9,002 bases of DNA from Sulfurospirillum sp. UBA6810 (GCA_002469305.1 DKEY01000130.1:11399-20400), one strand, 5' to 3'; counted from the stretch's first letter, positions 1-6,984 are shown. Made by a program: numbers and translations. Notes: generated from the letters alone by a model not told the origin.

Positions 1-359
1 ATCATATCTTTTGCAAGATTTGTTTTAGGTAACATACCACGAACTGCCAATCTATATAGTTTAGTTGGGTTACTTGTTAAAAGATCTCCCATTTTTTCGC
101 TCTTTACGCTTCCAAAATAACCAGAGTGTCTGTGGTATAATTTTGTTTCTGTTTTATTTCCACTTACTTCAACTTTTTCTGCATTGATGATGATAACAAA
201 ATCACCACAATCAACGTTTGGAGTAAAGTAAGGTTTGTGTTTGCCTCTTAAAAGTGTAGCAACTTCAGTAATAACTCTACCGAATTTCTTACCAGCTGCA
301 TCAACAACGATCCAGTCGCGTTGTACTTCGTTTGGCTTAATAGCTCTTGTAGCCTTCAT
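1..359 (-). CDS. rplM: 50S ribosomal protein L13 (3' end outside the window)
   Basis: Structural protein of the large ribosomal subunit, one of the early assembly proteins that bind 23S rRNA. The reading frame starts at the ATG at 359-357 and stays open to base 1, giving 119 complete codons. The family is usually about 142 residues, so roughly 23 C-terminal residues are missing. Recognisable landmarks are the N-terminal stretch RDWIVVDAAGKKFGR, the LRGKHKPYFTP segment, the HRHSGYFG motif and the conserved RLAVRGMLPKTNLAKDM block at the window edge. The start is supported by an AAAGG ribosome binding site 7 bases upstream (367-371). In bacteria rplM is normally followed by rpsI, expected just outside the window. 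It lies 78 bases downstream of addA on the same strand, an arrangement I recall also from Campylobacter. The identification is very secure. Confidence 0.97.
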   Translation of the reverse strand, partial: MKATRAIKPNEVQRDWIVVDAAGKKFGRVITEVATLLRGKHKPYFTPNVDCGDFVIIINAEKVEVSGNKTETKLYHRHSGYFGSVKSEKMGDLLTSNPTKLYRLAVRGMLPKTNLAKDM

Positions 360-366
360 GTTGAAA

Positions 367-423
367 CCTTTGCCAAATTTATTTTTGAAGTGTGATTGTA
401 GTAAAATAATCTTTAAATATAGC
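367..423 (-). promoter_or_regulatory. Possible promoter and ribosome binding site of rplM
   Basis: The 78-base gap before rplM is very AT-rich. On the minus strand it holds a TACAAT hexamer (395-400) matching the -10 consensus at five of six positions. No convincing -35 box is visible at the usual distance, which is common for sigma-70 promoters in Campylobacterota. An AAAGG ribosome binding site sits at 367-371. A separate promoter for a ribosomal protein operon is biologically expected, but the exact hexamer is a guess from sequence. Confidence 0.35.
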
Positions 424-437
424 TTAATTTTAGCTAT
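419..437 (-). terminator. Weak hairpin directly after addA
   Basis: A perfect 6-base inverted repeat (ATAGCT / AGCTAT) with a 7-base AT-only loop begins right after the addA stop codon. On the minus strand it is followed by an AT-rich stretch without a clean run of T. It could attenuate transcription leaving addA ahead of rplM. With only two G-C pairs in the stem, it may equally be chance in AT-rich DNA. Confidence 0.25.
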
Positions 438-3167
438 TTATAAGTTTATGAATTCTACTCCTTCTTCTCTCAGATAGCAAAGATACGCCTCTACCTCTTT
501 TTCTTGTATCTGCTTCAAGGCTTTTTTATATAAATCAACTTGTAAAAGATGCTCTTCTTGGATGTTTTTCGAGCTTTTATAATCTACTATGATGATTTTA
601 TCTTCTTTTTGCAAAAGTAAATCTATCTGTTTTCTCTCTTTATTATAAGCGATAGGCTGCTCTTTATAAACCTTTGCTCCCTCTAAAAGAGTCTTAAACT
701 TTTCATCTTCTATAAGTTTCGTTATGCGGTTGTATATACTCGTTAAACTCTCTTGACTAAGAGTGAGGGCATATCTGTTAAACATCGCTTTGTAAGCACT
801 TTGCAGTGAATTTTTATCAAACTTATGCATCATTTCCAAACAGTAGTGAAGCGCAAGTCCATACTCGATAGCAAACATGTCAAGCTCTTTTGTGTCACCT
901 ACATCTTCACTCTTTTGCTTTTCTTGAAAGCCATATCTGCAAAAGCCTTCTTGCATCTTTAAAAGAGATTGTTTTCCACTCTGTTTTTCTACTTCAACTT
1001 CGATATGACCTCTTTGTAACTCTTCTAAATCCAAGTCCTCAAAAGCACTTGCTTTCTCTTTTTTACATATGATGAGCGACGACTCTGCTCTGGTAAATGC
1101 TACATAGTGCATGTTAAGCTTATCTTCATACTCCAGCATCTCCTCTTTTGCTTTTGCATTTTTATAAGCACTATCTATATACTCACGTGAGCTTACTCTT
1201 TGGTAGATGGCTGTGAGCTTTATATCTTCATACTCATACAAAAGTGTTGAGTTTTTTGTTTTTGGAGCACCCAACCTATCTACAACGATGACATGTTTAA
1301 ACTCTAAGCCTTTTGATTTGTGGATAGTTAAAACCTTGATGCCATCATTATCTTCACTCTTGGCATCTTCACTAAAACTCTCACATGAAAAGAGAAACGA
1401 CTCTATATCTTCATATCTTGTTGCCACTTCCAAGAGTTTGATAACATCTAAATCATCATAAAATATCTCATATCTTTTTATGATTTTTGAGATTAATTCA
1501 AAAGGAGTATCATCTAGGTTACACCAAGAGGTATCTAGTTTATCTCTCCAATCTCTGCCTATCGCCACTAAAAAGTTTTGCAAAAAAAGTTCATCTTTGA
1601 AGTATAGATACTTTATCAAATCCAAAATCGCACTAATCAAAGGCATATCGATAAGTTTGATAGAAGCTTCTGTTTGAACCTTTATCTCTTGTATATTTTC
1701 AAGGAGTAACTCTTTAAGATACTGTGCATCTTTGTTTTGATGTACGAGCAATGCTATATCTTTACATGTAATGCCATTTTGAAGTAAAAGTTCTACATTT
1801 TTTACTACTTCTTGCTCTATGTTATCGTTGATAGTTACTTTTACAAAACCATCAACTTTAGAGTTTACATGTTGTGGCTCATAGTTTTTCATCTTTTTGC
1901 CAAATACTTCATTGACAACTTCTACTACATGCTTTGTGCTTCTATAATTTGTATCTAAAAAGTCTCTTTTCACGCCAAAGTGTTTCACACTATGTTCAAA
2001 TAACTCTTTTGAACCACCACGAAAACGATAAATCGACTGTTTGACATCCCCAACAAAAAAGAGTGACTTAAACGACTTCACCCCAACACCTGAGATGATT
2101 TCTTCAATCAAAGGCTTTAGTATCTTGTACTGCAAAACATTTGTATCTTGATACTCATCTAAGAGGATATGCTCTATCTTACCATCTAATCTAAAGTATA
2201 AAAACTCTTTTGAAATTTCATCTTGCAAAAGAGTATAAAGAGCACTACTCACATCTGAAAAACTCAAAGTCGAGAGCTCTTTGTTTAACATCCTCAAAGT
2301 GAGTTTATAGATACTATACAAATCCCCAAGCTCACCTAAGATATACTTTTCTCTGGCATTTATAAAAGCACTTAGCTCACTTTTTAACGCTTCGTAAAGT
2401 TCTTCTATCTCTGGGGTTACATACTTTTTATATGTTCTAGACTCTTCTAGATAAGCGTATTTTAAAAAACTTCTTTTTAAAAGAGAGGGTATGTCTTCAT
2501 TGTCAAAACTGTTTATGGCAGTGGCGCTTGCTTTTTCTTTTTCAAAGCAAGATTTTAACTCCAAAGAGAGTTCAAGCACTCTTTGAGGACTTTTAAACTC
2601 TGCTTTTTCAAATACACTCGCATCAAATTCTCCCTCTTTGTTATAAAAATTGACTAGCATTGAGAATACATCTGCTAGTTTTTTATCCTCATTGATACTA
2701 AATTTTAAAAGAGAATGGTACTTTTTCTCTTGGATACACATCCTTAAAAATCTCTCTATAAAATCACTTTCTTTGAGCGCAGTTTCTATCTTAAAATCGG
2801 GCATAAATCCTGCATTGAGTGCAAACTTGCGAAGTATCGAAGCAAAAAATGAATCTATGGTCGAGATAAGCAAATCCTCTTTTAAAAACTTCTCCAAAAC
2901 AGCCTCTTTTTTAAAGAGCACCTCTTCTTTGCTCATGCCAACTTGCTCACAGATGGCATCAAGTTCACTTTTATTTTCAAGATTTTTAAGTGTGTCATAG
3001 ATACGGCTTTTCATCTCACTTGCCGCTTTGTTTGTAAAAGTGAGTGTCAAGATTTTACTTGGATTTGTACCAAGAAACAAAAGAGAGATATAGCGAACAG
3101 AAAGGGCATAAGTCTTTCCACTTCCTGCACTCGCATGCAATGCCAAATATGGTTCAAACTTACTCAT
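438..3167 (-). CDS. addA: AddA-type helicase-nuclease subunit (RecB-like, UvrD superfamily 1A)
   Basis: ATP-driven DNA helicase with a C-terminal nuclease. With AddB it resects double-strand breaks and prepares 3' single strands for RecA in the cytoplasm. All superfamily 1 motifs are visible in the 909-residue product: Walker A ASAGSGKT (12-19), motif Ia LTFTNKAASEM, Walker B DEYQDT (337-342), motif III GDVKQSIYRFRGG (373-385), motif IV DTNYRS (405-410), motif V THIKSKG-like TIHKSKGLEF (614-623) and motif VI VAFTRA with Arg693. The RecB-family PD-(D/E)XK nuclease follows with His774, Asp849, Asp862-Tyr-Lys864 and a QxxxY element (Gln876, Tyr880), so both activities look intact. The product is shorter than Bacillus AddA (about 1,230 residues), as usual for the Campylobacterota form. 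The ATG at 3167 is preferred over an in-frame GTG at 3182 because an AGGAG site lies 5 bases before it. It begins one base after the addB stop, implying translational coupling. Confidence 0.95.
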   Translation of the reverse strand: MSKFEPYLALHASAGSGKTYALSVRYISLLFLGTNPSKILTLTFTNKAASEMKSRIYDTLKNLENKSELDAICEQVGMSKEEVLFKKEAVLEKFLKEDLLISTIDSFFASILRKFALNAGFMPDFKIETALKESDFIERFLRMCIQEKKYHSLLKFSINEDKKLADVFSMLVNFYNKEGEFDASVFEKAEFKSPQRVLELSLELKSCFEKEKASATAINSFDNEDIPSLLKRSFLKYAYLEESRTYKKYVTPEIEELYEALKSELSAFINAREKYILGELGDLYSIYKLTLRMLNKELSTLSFSDVSSALYTLLQDEISKEFLYFRLDGKIEHILLDEYQDTNVLQYKILKPLIEEIISGVGVKSFKSLFFVGDVKQSIYRFRGGSKELFEHSVKHFGVKRDFLDTNYRSTKHVVEVVNEVFGKKMKNYEPQHVNSKVDGFVKVTINDNIEQEVVKNVELLLQNGITCKDIALLVHQNKDAQYLKELLLENIQEIKVQTEASIKLIDMPLISAILDLIKYLYFKDELFLQNFLVAIGRDWRDKLDTSWCNLDDTPFELISKIIKRYEIFYDDLDVIKLLEVATRYEDIESFLFSCESFSEDAKSEDNDGIKVLTIHKSKGLEFKHVIVVDRLGAPKTKNSTLLYEYEDIKLTAIYQRVSSREYIDSAYKNAKAKEEMLEYEDKLNMHYVAFTRAESSLIICKKEKASAFEDLDLEELQRGHIEVEVEKQSGKQSLLKMQEGFCRYGFQEKQKSEDVGDTKELDMFAIEYGLALHYCLEMMHKFDKNSLQSAYKAMFNRYALTLSQESLTSIYNRITKLIEDEKFKTLLEGAKVYKEQPIAYNKERKQIDLLLQKEDKIIIVDYKSSKNIQEEHLLQVDLYKKALKQIQEKEVEAYLCYLREEGVEFINL
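1762..1771. repeat. Palindrome TTACATGTAA, copy in addA
   Basis: One of five perfect copies in the window. Here it is read in the coding frame as ATT ACA TGT AAA (Ile-Thr-Cys-Lys). Confidence 0.7.
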
Positions 3168-3168
3168 A

Positions 3169-5490
3169 TCAACTCCTATCACACAGTTTTACAAAAGGAC
3201 AAAATCTACATGGGGCGTTTGATTCACATTTTTCAAACTCACTCACTGGTTTTTCCAAGCTTTGCAGTATCTCATCTAATTTTTCTAGTTTTTGCTCAAA
3301 CAAACTCTCGCTCTCTAGCTTGGCAGATTTGAGCTCATAATAAAAGAGTCCTCCTACTTCTCCTAGCTCTTTAGCTAAAAGATAGTAAAACTCTAGTTGA
3401 AACTCCACGCACTTTTCAAGCGTTTTTTCGCTCACAGTTGGTATCTTGCCACTTTTATAATCTATCACATAAAACTTACCGTCTTTGACATCTATCCTAT
3501 CTATCTTCCCCTCTAAAACGAAACCTTTGTACTTTGTTGTATAGGACTTTTCAAGCTCATAAACACGATATCCCTCTTGAAATCTTTTTGCTTCATTTTC
3601 ACAGATACCTTTGAGGTACTCTAGCCAAATATCAAGATGAAAAATCCACTCTAAAGACTTATCTCCACTTAGGAGATAACGACGAAGTTCTATCATGAGA
3701 GTATCAGCATCTATATGTTTTTTATCTTTGAGGACATAGTGCATCGCTTCATGCAAGACATTGCCTATGTCAGCTTCATTGATACCCTCACTTGGGAGTT
3801 TTGCTTCACGCGATTTTAAAACATAGCGATAGTAAAACCATCTTTTACATGTAAGAAGTGTTTTGAGTTTACTCGCTGAGAGTGGAGTAGCTTTGATATC
3901 ATAGCTTCCTTGTAATACTTCTGGATTGTATCTTGATTGTGGCATTGAGCTTAAAAACAGAGGTGAAAAGTAAGATTTTTCATCTATGTTATGTTTTACA
4001 CTTATCCCAAGTTCATCTAAAAATCGTGAACCCATACTTTGGTCATTTTGAGTAAAGCTTATCGCTATCTCTTTGGCGTGAGAAAAGAGTTGTGCATAAA
4101 AATATCTTTGTAAGTTTTCTCTATCTTGACGCACAGGAAGTTTGGCGTGTTCTCTTATATCAGAAGTTAAAAACATATCTTTTTTACTTCTTTTTGGGAT
4201 AAACTCGTCATTGAAATCAACAACGATAACACCATCAAAGCTCACTCCCCTACTCTCAAGTAGCCCCATAACTGTTATCTTTCCACCCTTTACATCATCT
4301 TTTGTGATTTGAGCGAGTCTGCCTAAAAAAAGTTTGAGCGCTTTGCTCAGTTCTATCTTGCCTAGCCTTTGCAAGAGCTTTGAGTATCTATATATCTCCC
4401 CAGTAAACTCCTGCTCTGTCTCTTCTTGGCAAAAACTGCAAAGCAAAGGAATAATCTCTTCAACCCCAAGCTTTTTTCTCCAAGCACTTTTAAAACTTTG
4501 GACAACAGTCTCTTCTATGCCTAGTCTTGAAAGCCTATACTTGTGTTCTATCTCATCAACTCGAATGTACTTATCAAGAGCGTCAAGCTTTTTATATATC
4601 TGGTTCTCTTTAAAACTCTCACCCATAGCAAAGTTGAGATTATTGTATGTATCAAATGTTTTGAGAACTTTTGCAAAGCTCTCATCAGGTAAGATTACAG
4701 CTATACGTTCAGGATTGATCCCTTTTTTGACAAACTCGTTTATCTTTTCATGAATAAATGAACTTTGCAAAATCCGAGAGCTAAATCCTCTCACATCTGC
4801 ATTTTTCTTCTTTTCTTCTATCTTCTTGACTTCTTCTATCTCATTTGTGCTGAGATTTAGGGTATAGATAAAGCCCTCTTTCAAATCAAATGTATCAAAT
4901 AACTGAAGCATTTTTTGGTTGTATTTTGTTACATGTAAGATTATTTTAAAGGGACAAAGTTTTGCTATGCTGTTAAAAAGAGTGAACTCGAAATTATTTA
5001 AAAACCCCTCCAGATGCAAGGTAAATCCCTCATGTGAGTTTAAATACTCAATGTTAAGTTCATACTCATGAGGCAAAGTTATCTTGTCATAGAGATTTTT
5101 TTCACCTAAAAGCTTTGTATAGTTTTTGAGTAACTCTTCCAAGATGCTAAGATGTTCTTCAAACTGTGCATACGTATCGGCTACATGTAACTCTTTGATC
5201 TCTACACCTTCACTTGAAAGTTCTTCAAAAAATCGAAATAGATAGGGTGAGTTTTTTAAGAAACTCAAAAATTCTCGCTCGATTTTTAACTCTTTAAAGT
5301 TTTCAAACTTTGCAGCTTCAGACATCAGTAAAACTCTCGTATCTTCATCGGCTTGGGATTTGTTAGGGATGAGGATAGCACGTGATTCAAACTCTGCTAC
5401 GCTTATAGCTTTGGGGAGTATTTGATTTGTTTCATAAAATGAAGTGTAAAACTCTCGTACACATCTTGAAGTAGGAAATATCTGTGTCAT
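3169..5490 (-). CDS. addB: AddB-type nuclease subunit with iron-sulfur cysteines (PD-(D/E)XK family)
   Basis: Second subunit of the AddAB break-resection complex. In the studied AddAB enzyme the AddB nuclease cuts the strand opposite to that cut by AddA, and an inactive helicase fold takes part in Chi recognition. The 773-residue product has the C-terminal nuclease signature GKIDRID (661-667, Asp664) and VIDYKSGK (Asp677, Lys679). Four cysteines fit the AddB 4Fe-4S staple: Cys548 in LLTCKRWFYYRY, and Cys761, Cys764 and Cys770 in a CxxC-x5-C tail. The region around residues 405-430 (VMGLLESRGVSFDGVIV, then FNDEFIP) matches the degenerate helicase motif of the AddB/RecC type. The N-terminus (MTQIFPTSRCVREF) lacks the Walker A motif seen in Bacillus AddB, and the protein is shorter than that one (about 1,160 residues). 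The start ATG (5490-5488) has only a weak purine-rich AGAGAG site about 4 bases before it. It is followed directly by addA. Confidence 0.93.
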   Translation of the reverse strand: MTQIFPTSRCVREFYTSFYETNQILPKAISVAEFESRAILIPNKSQADEDTRVLLMSEAAKFENFKELKIEREFLSFLKNSPYLFRFFEELSSEGVEIKELHVADTYAQFEEHLSILEELLKNYTKLLGEKNLYDKITLPHEYELNIEYLNSHEGFTLHLEGFLNNFEFTLFNSIAKLCPFKIILHVTKYNQKMLQLFDTFDLKEGFIYTLNLSTNEIEEVKKIEEKKKNADVRGFSSRILQSSFIHEKINEFVKKGINPERIAVILPDESFAKVLKTFDTYNNLNFAMGESFKENQIYKKLDALDKYIRVDEIEHKYRLSRLGIEETVVQSFKSAWRKKLGVEEIIPLLCSFCQEETEQEFTGEIYRYSKLLQRLGKIELSKALKLFLGRLAQITKDDVKGGKITVMGLLESRGVSFDGVIVVDFNDEFIPKRSKKDMFLTSDIREHAKLPVRQDRENLQRYFYAQLFSHAKEIAISFTQNDQSMGSRFLDELGISVKHNIDEKSYFSPLFLSSMPQSRYNPEVLQGSYDIKATPLSASKLKTLLTCKRWFYYRYVLKSREAKLPSEGINEADIGNVLHEAMHYVLKDKKHIDADTLMIELRRYLLSGDKSLEWIFHLDIWLEYLKGICENEAKRFQEGYRVYELEKSYTTKYKGFVLEGKIDRIDVKDGKFYVIDYKSGKIPTVSEKTLEKCVEFQLEFYYLLAKELGEVGGLFYYELKSAKLESESLFEQKLEKLDEILQSLEKPVSEFEKCESNAPCRFCPFVKLCDRS
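3173..3177 (-). promoter_or_regulatory. Ribosome binding site that decides the addA start
   Basis: AGGAG lies 5 bases upstream of the ATG at 3167 and inside the last codons of addB. The upstream in-frame GTG at 3182-3180 has no comparable site, and its reading would place this AGGAG inside the coding sequence. Ribosomes finishing addB at the TGA (3171-3169) end one base from the addA ATG. Confidence 0.75.
3845..3854. repeat. Palindrome TTACATGTAA, copy in addB (iron-sulfur Cys548)
   Basis: Perfect copy read as CTT ACA TGT AAA, covering Cys548, the first presumed iron-sulfur ligand. The protein constraint may explain part of this copy. Confidence 0.7.
4929..4938. repeat. Palindrome TTACATGTAA, second copy in addB
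   Basis: Perfect copy read in a different frame as TTA CAT GTA ACA (Leu-His-Val-Thr). A near copy, CTACATGTAA, lies at 5181-5190 in the same gene. Confidence 0.7.
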
Positions 5491-5514
5491 TTTCTCTCTT
5501 GATTATTTTTAAAT

Positions 5515-5527
5515 AAAGCACCGCTTT
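5515..5527 (-). terminator. Short hairpin upstream of addB
   Basis: A 5-base perfect stem (AAAGC / GCTTT) closes a 3-base loop, followed on the minus strand by ATTTAAAAAT. It could be a weak terminator ending transcripts from the upstream operon or remnant, or a structure in the addB leader. The plus-strand side is followed by TGATAAG and then seven T, so it could also act in that direction, although no plus-strand gene is seen. The stem is too short to be sure. Confidence 0.22.
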
Positions 5528-5543
5528 TGATAAGTTTTTTTCT

Positions 5544-5726
5544 TTAAATTTCGCCAGATTCATACATTTTATAAATGACTCTTCTCAAATATTTTATATC
5601 CAAATCATCTGTTCTTTTATGAATCTCAGAAATCTTGCTATTTAGATGTATTTTCAAATCTTCTTTAATGAGTGCCCGAAGTTTTAGTGTTTTAAAATGA
5701 TGTAAAATATAACAATAAATTAAAAT
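5544..5726 (-). pseudogene. Start-less coding remnant, winged-helix-like C-terminal fragment
   Basis: Between two in-frame stops lie 60 open codons ending in TAA at 5546-5544. The last 45 (from about 5681) translate into a protein-like sequence: LRALIKEDLKIHL, then SEIHKR, then DIKYLRRVIYKMYESGEI at the C-terminus. The charged amphipathic pattern with a closing ESGEI resembles the recognition helix and wing entry of winged-helix domains. The only ATG is 7 codons before the stop, in-frame TTG codons lack a well placed ribosome binding site, and the upstream 15 codons look like ordinary AT-rich spacer. The simplest reading is the decayed 3' end of a gene formerly located here; a small protein with an unusual start is the alternative. 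I do not recognise the family. Confidence 0.4.
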
Positions 5727-5747
5727 TTAACCTGTACTAATACAAGG
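5714..5747 (-). terminator. Possible terminator after the STAS-like gene
   Basis: On the minus strand, 15 bases after the STAS-like stop, CCTTGTA and TACAGG can pair around a TTAG loop with one bulged base, followed by the T-rich TTAAATTTTAATTTATT. A competing hairpin (AGGCA / TGCCT, 9-base loop, 5745-5763) overlaps the stop codon and shares bases with the first. Its position fits the end of the three-gene operon. The stem is modest. Confidence 0.35.
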
Positions 5748-5761
5748 CAACTTATCACTGC

Positions 5762-6052
5762 CTAAGCTACTTGTTTTGACGCAGAAAATAACTTACTTTT
5801 AACTAAATCTTTTAAAAAATCATTTAAATTGGTAAATTTAATTCTCTTTCTAAAAGTATCAAATGTAATTTCATGCGATAAAATGGTAGTTAATTGTTGT
5901 ATGAAAGAATCTGTACATACATCAATTCCATCAAAATCGAGCGCAATTAAATCATCATTCTTTTCGAGTTGATTTTTTACTATATCTTTTATTTTTATAC
6001 CCGTTTGATGGCTTGTCAAAGGTTTAAATTCTTTAAGTTCTATTATAAACAT
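5762..6052 (-). CDS. STAS-like domain protein (DUF4325 type), partner of the adjacent GHKL ATPase
   Basis: This small soluble protein of 96 residues has no signal peptide or membrane segment. The central LIALDFDGIDVCTDSF followed by FIQQLTTIL has the beta-strand-turn-helix pattern of STAS domains (compare LDLSG..FMDSSGLG in anti-anti-sigma factors), here in the variant known as STAS-like DUF4325. The C-terminal FRKRIKFTNLNDFLKDLV matches the closing strand and helix of that family. Asp48-Ser49 sit where SpoIIAA-type proteins carry the phosphorylated serine, which is an alignment by eye. The ATG is preceded at 7 bases by AAAGGA (6060-6065), which overlaps the stop of the ATPase gene, so co-expression is expected. 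Proteins of this type are commonly encoded next to GHKL ATPases, as here. The actual target is unknown; a role as regulatory partner of the ATPase is inference. Confidence 0.72.
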   Translation of the reverse strand: MFIIELKEFKPLTSHQTGIKIKDIVKNQLEKNDDLIALDFDGIDVCTDSFIQQLTTILSHEITFDTFRKRIKFTNLNDFLKDLVKSKLFSASKQVA

Positions 6053-6059
6053 ATTGTTA

Positions 6060-6065
6060 TCCTTT
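6060..6065 (-). promoter_or_regulatory. Ribosome binding site of the STAS-like gene
   Basis: AAAGGA lies 7 bases before the ATG at 6052 and overlaps the TAA stop of the ATPase gene, consistent with coupled translation of the two proteins. Confidence 0.7.
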
Positions 6066-6984
6066 AAAAATCAAAAAAATCATCAAATGCATCATCTTCA
6101 TAATCGCTCGGTTCTGCATTAAATATCTTTTTTGTATCGATATCATGTTGACAACCAATGATAATTTGAAAATGCGTTCCATTCAAATCGTCTTTTTCCT
6201 TTTCAATTATACCATTTTCATACTTGTCATTAAAAGTTATTTTATACTCATTTGTTCTACAAATTACTTCACCATTTGACTCCAAAACAAATTCTTTAAG
6301 TTTTGCTAGCCCATTACCTCTGCTTGGCATTGTTTTTATGTGCCTTGTTGTATTTATCTCAAAAGCTTTGTGAAGTATCTCTTTTCTTGATAATTCAGGA
6401 TATGCTTCTTCCATGCTGTTGATTATACCCATTCCACTATCTGAAATACCAATTTCTATTTGATTATAACCATAATATTGAGCACAGACATATCCTGGAT
6501 TTTTTATTTGTCGAGAGGTAACTGAAAACGCTCCACCCACACTATGCTCTAAAATATTATCTACGATTTCATATGTTGTAAGCAATATACCTAAAATAAG
6601 ATGCTTTTTTACCCCTAAATGTGATTCTAATATTTTTTTCAATCTTTCATCAACAAAATCAGGGTCGCCATCTTTTTGTATTTTTGTGCATTCAAGCATA
6701 TTGTTTGAGGCTTCATATCTGTTAAAATTTTCTTCGATATCAAAATGAAAGTTTTTAAAAAAATCAGCTCTTTGCAGATATGAGATGGCCTTTTTTTCAT
6801 AAGCAATTTGTTTGATAAAACTCTTTTTACTCTCAATCAAAGAAGACAAATAAGCTATTCCCGCTGGTTTTGAAAATTTTTTTCTAAAAAGAAGCTGAGT
6901 ATCTTCTGTAATATCGTCAAATTGTTGTGCCAATCTATTGATAAAAGTAAAGTCAATATCTTTATTTATTTCAATTATATTCAT
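6064..6984 (-). CDS. Soluble GHKL (histidine-kinase-like) ATP-binding protein
   Basis: This 306-residue protein contains a Bergerat-fold ATPase domain at about 125-280. The N box is TYEIVDNILEHS (Glu139, Asp142, Asn143, His147), the G1 box ISDSGMGI (Asp182, Gly184, Gly186), the G2 loop SRGNGLAKLKEF (222-230) and a closing GTHFQIII (Gly269-Thr270). There is no membrane segment, no sensor domain and no recognisable HisKA dimerisation helix with a phospho-acceptor histidine, so it is not a classical sensor kinase. Serine kinases of the RsbW/SpoIIAB kind are a closer functional model, and the downstream STAS-like gene fits this. Residues 1-110 are largely helical with no domain I recognise. The last 16 residues are acidic and aromatic, ending in DDAFDDFFDF. 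The ATG overlaps the methylase stop (ATGA), with a GAGGGGAG ribosome binding site just before it. Its DNA looks more AT-rich than neighbouring genes. The ATPase fold is secure; the role is not. Confidence 0.85.
   Translation of the reverse strand: MNIIEINKDIDFTFINRLAQQFDDITEDTQLLFRKKFSKPAGIAYLSSLIESKKSFIKQIAYEKKAISYLQRADFFKNFHFDIEENFNRYEASNNMLECTKIQKDGDPDFVDERLKKILESHLGVKKHLILGILLTTYEIVDNILEHSVGGAFSVTSRQIKNPGYVCAQYYGYNQIEIGISDSGMGIINSMEEAYPELSRKEILHKAFEINTTRHIKTMPSRGNGLAKLKEFVLESNGEVICRTNEYKITFNDKYENGIIEKEKDDLNGTHFQIIIGCQHDIDTKKIFNAEPSDYEDDAFDDFFDF

Larger units (their letters stand above)
5491..5761. other. 271-base gap without an intact gene, between the STAS-like gene and addB
   Basis: This AT-rich spacer separates the restriction-type operon from addB. 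Near the STAS-like gene it holds two overlapping hairpin possibilities, in the middle a start-less coding remnant (5544-5726), and next to addB a short hairpin (AAAGC, loop ACC, GCTTT at 5515-5527). The addB promoter must lie here or further upstream, but no convincing -35/-10 pair is seen; the AT-rich run just upstream of the addB start (5501-5514) is the most likely -10 area. No tRNA-like or riboswitch-like structure is apparent. Confidence 0.6.

Noticed and set aside
235..477. Plus-strand open frame of 80 codons across the rplM start and addA end
   Set aside because: It lies antisense over rplM, whose L13 sequence is unmistakable; no ribosome binding site or protein-like motif.
2650..3340. 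Three plus-strand open frames of about 100-130 codons over the addA 5' end and addB 3' end
   Set aside because: They are antisense to helicase motifs I and Ia and to the AddB cysteine tail; their translations are Ser/Leu/Phe-rich mirrors of the real genes.
480..5490. Many copies of AAAAGAG / CTCTTTT, considered as Chi-like sites for AddAB
   Set aside because: They occur on both strands in large numbers and match common Lys-Glu/Arg and Leu-Phe codon pairs in AT-rich genes; without a genome-wide strand-bias test they are no evidence for Chi.
5528..5757. 9-bp inverted repeat TGATAAGTT (5528-5536) / AACTTATCA (5749-5757) flanking the remnant, considered as ends of a miniature mobile element
   Set aside because: The match does not extend beyond 9 bases on either side, no target duplication is visible, and such a repeat is not very unlikely in AT-rich DNA of this length.
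6639..6836. Minus-strand 65-codon frame inside the ATPase gene
   Set aside because: It overlaps the ATPase frame out of phase, has no recognisable domain and no clear ribosome binding site.
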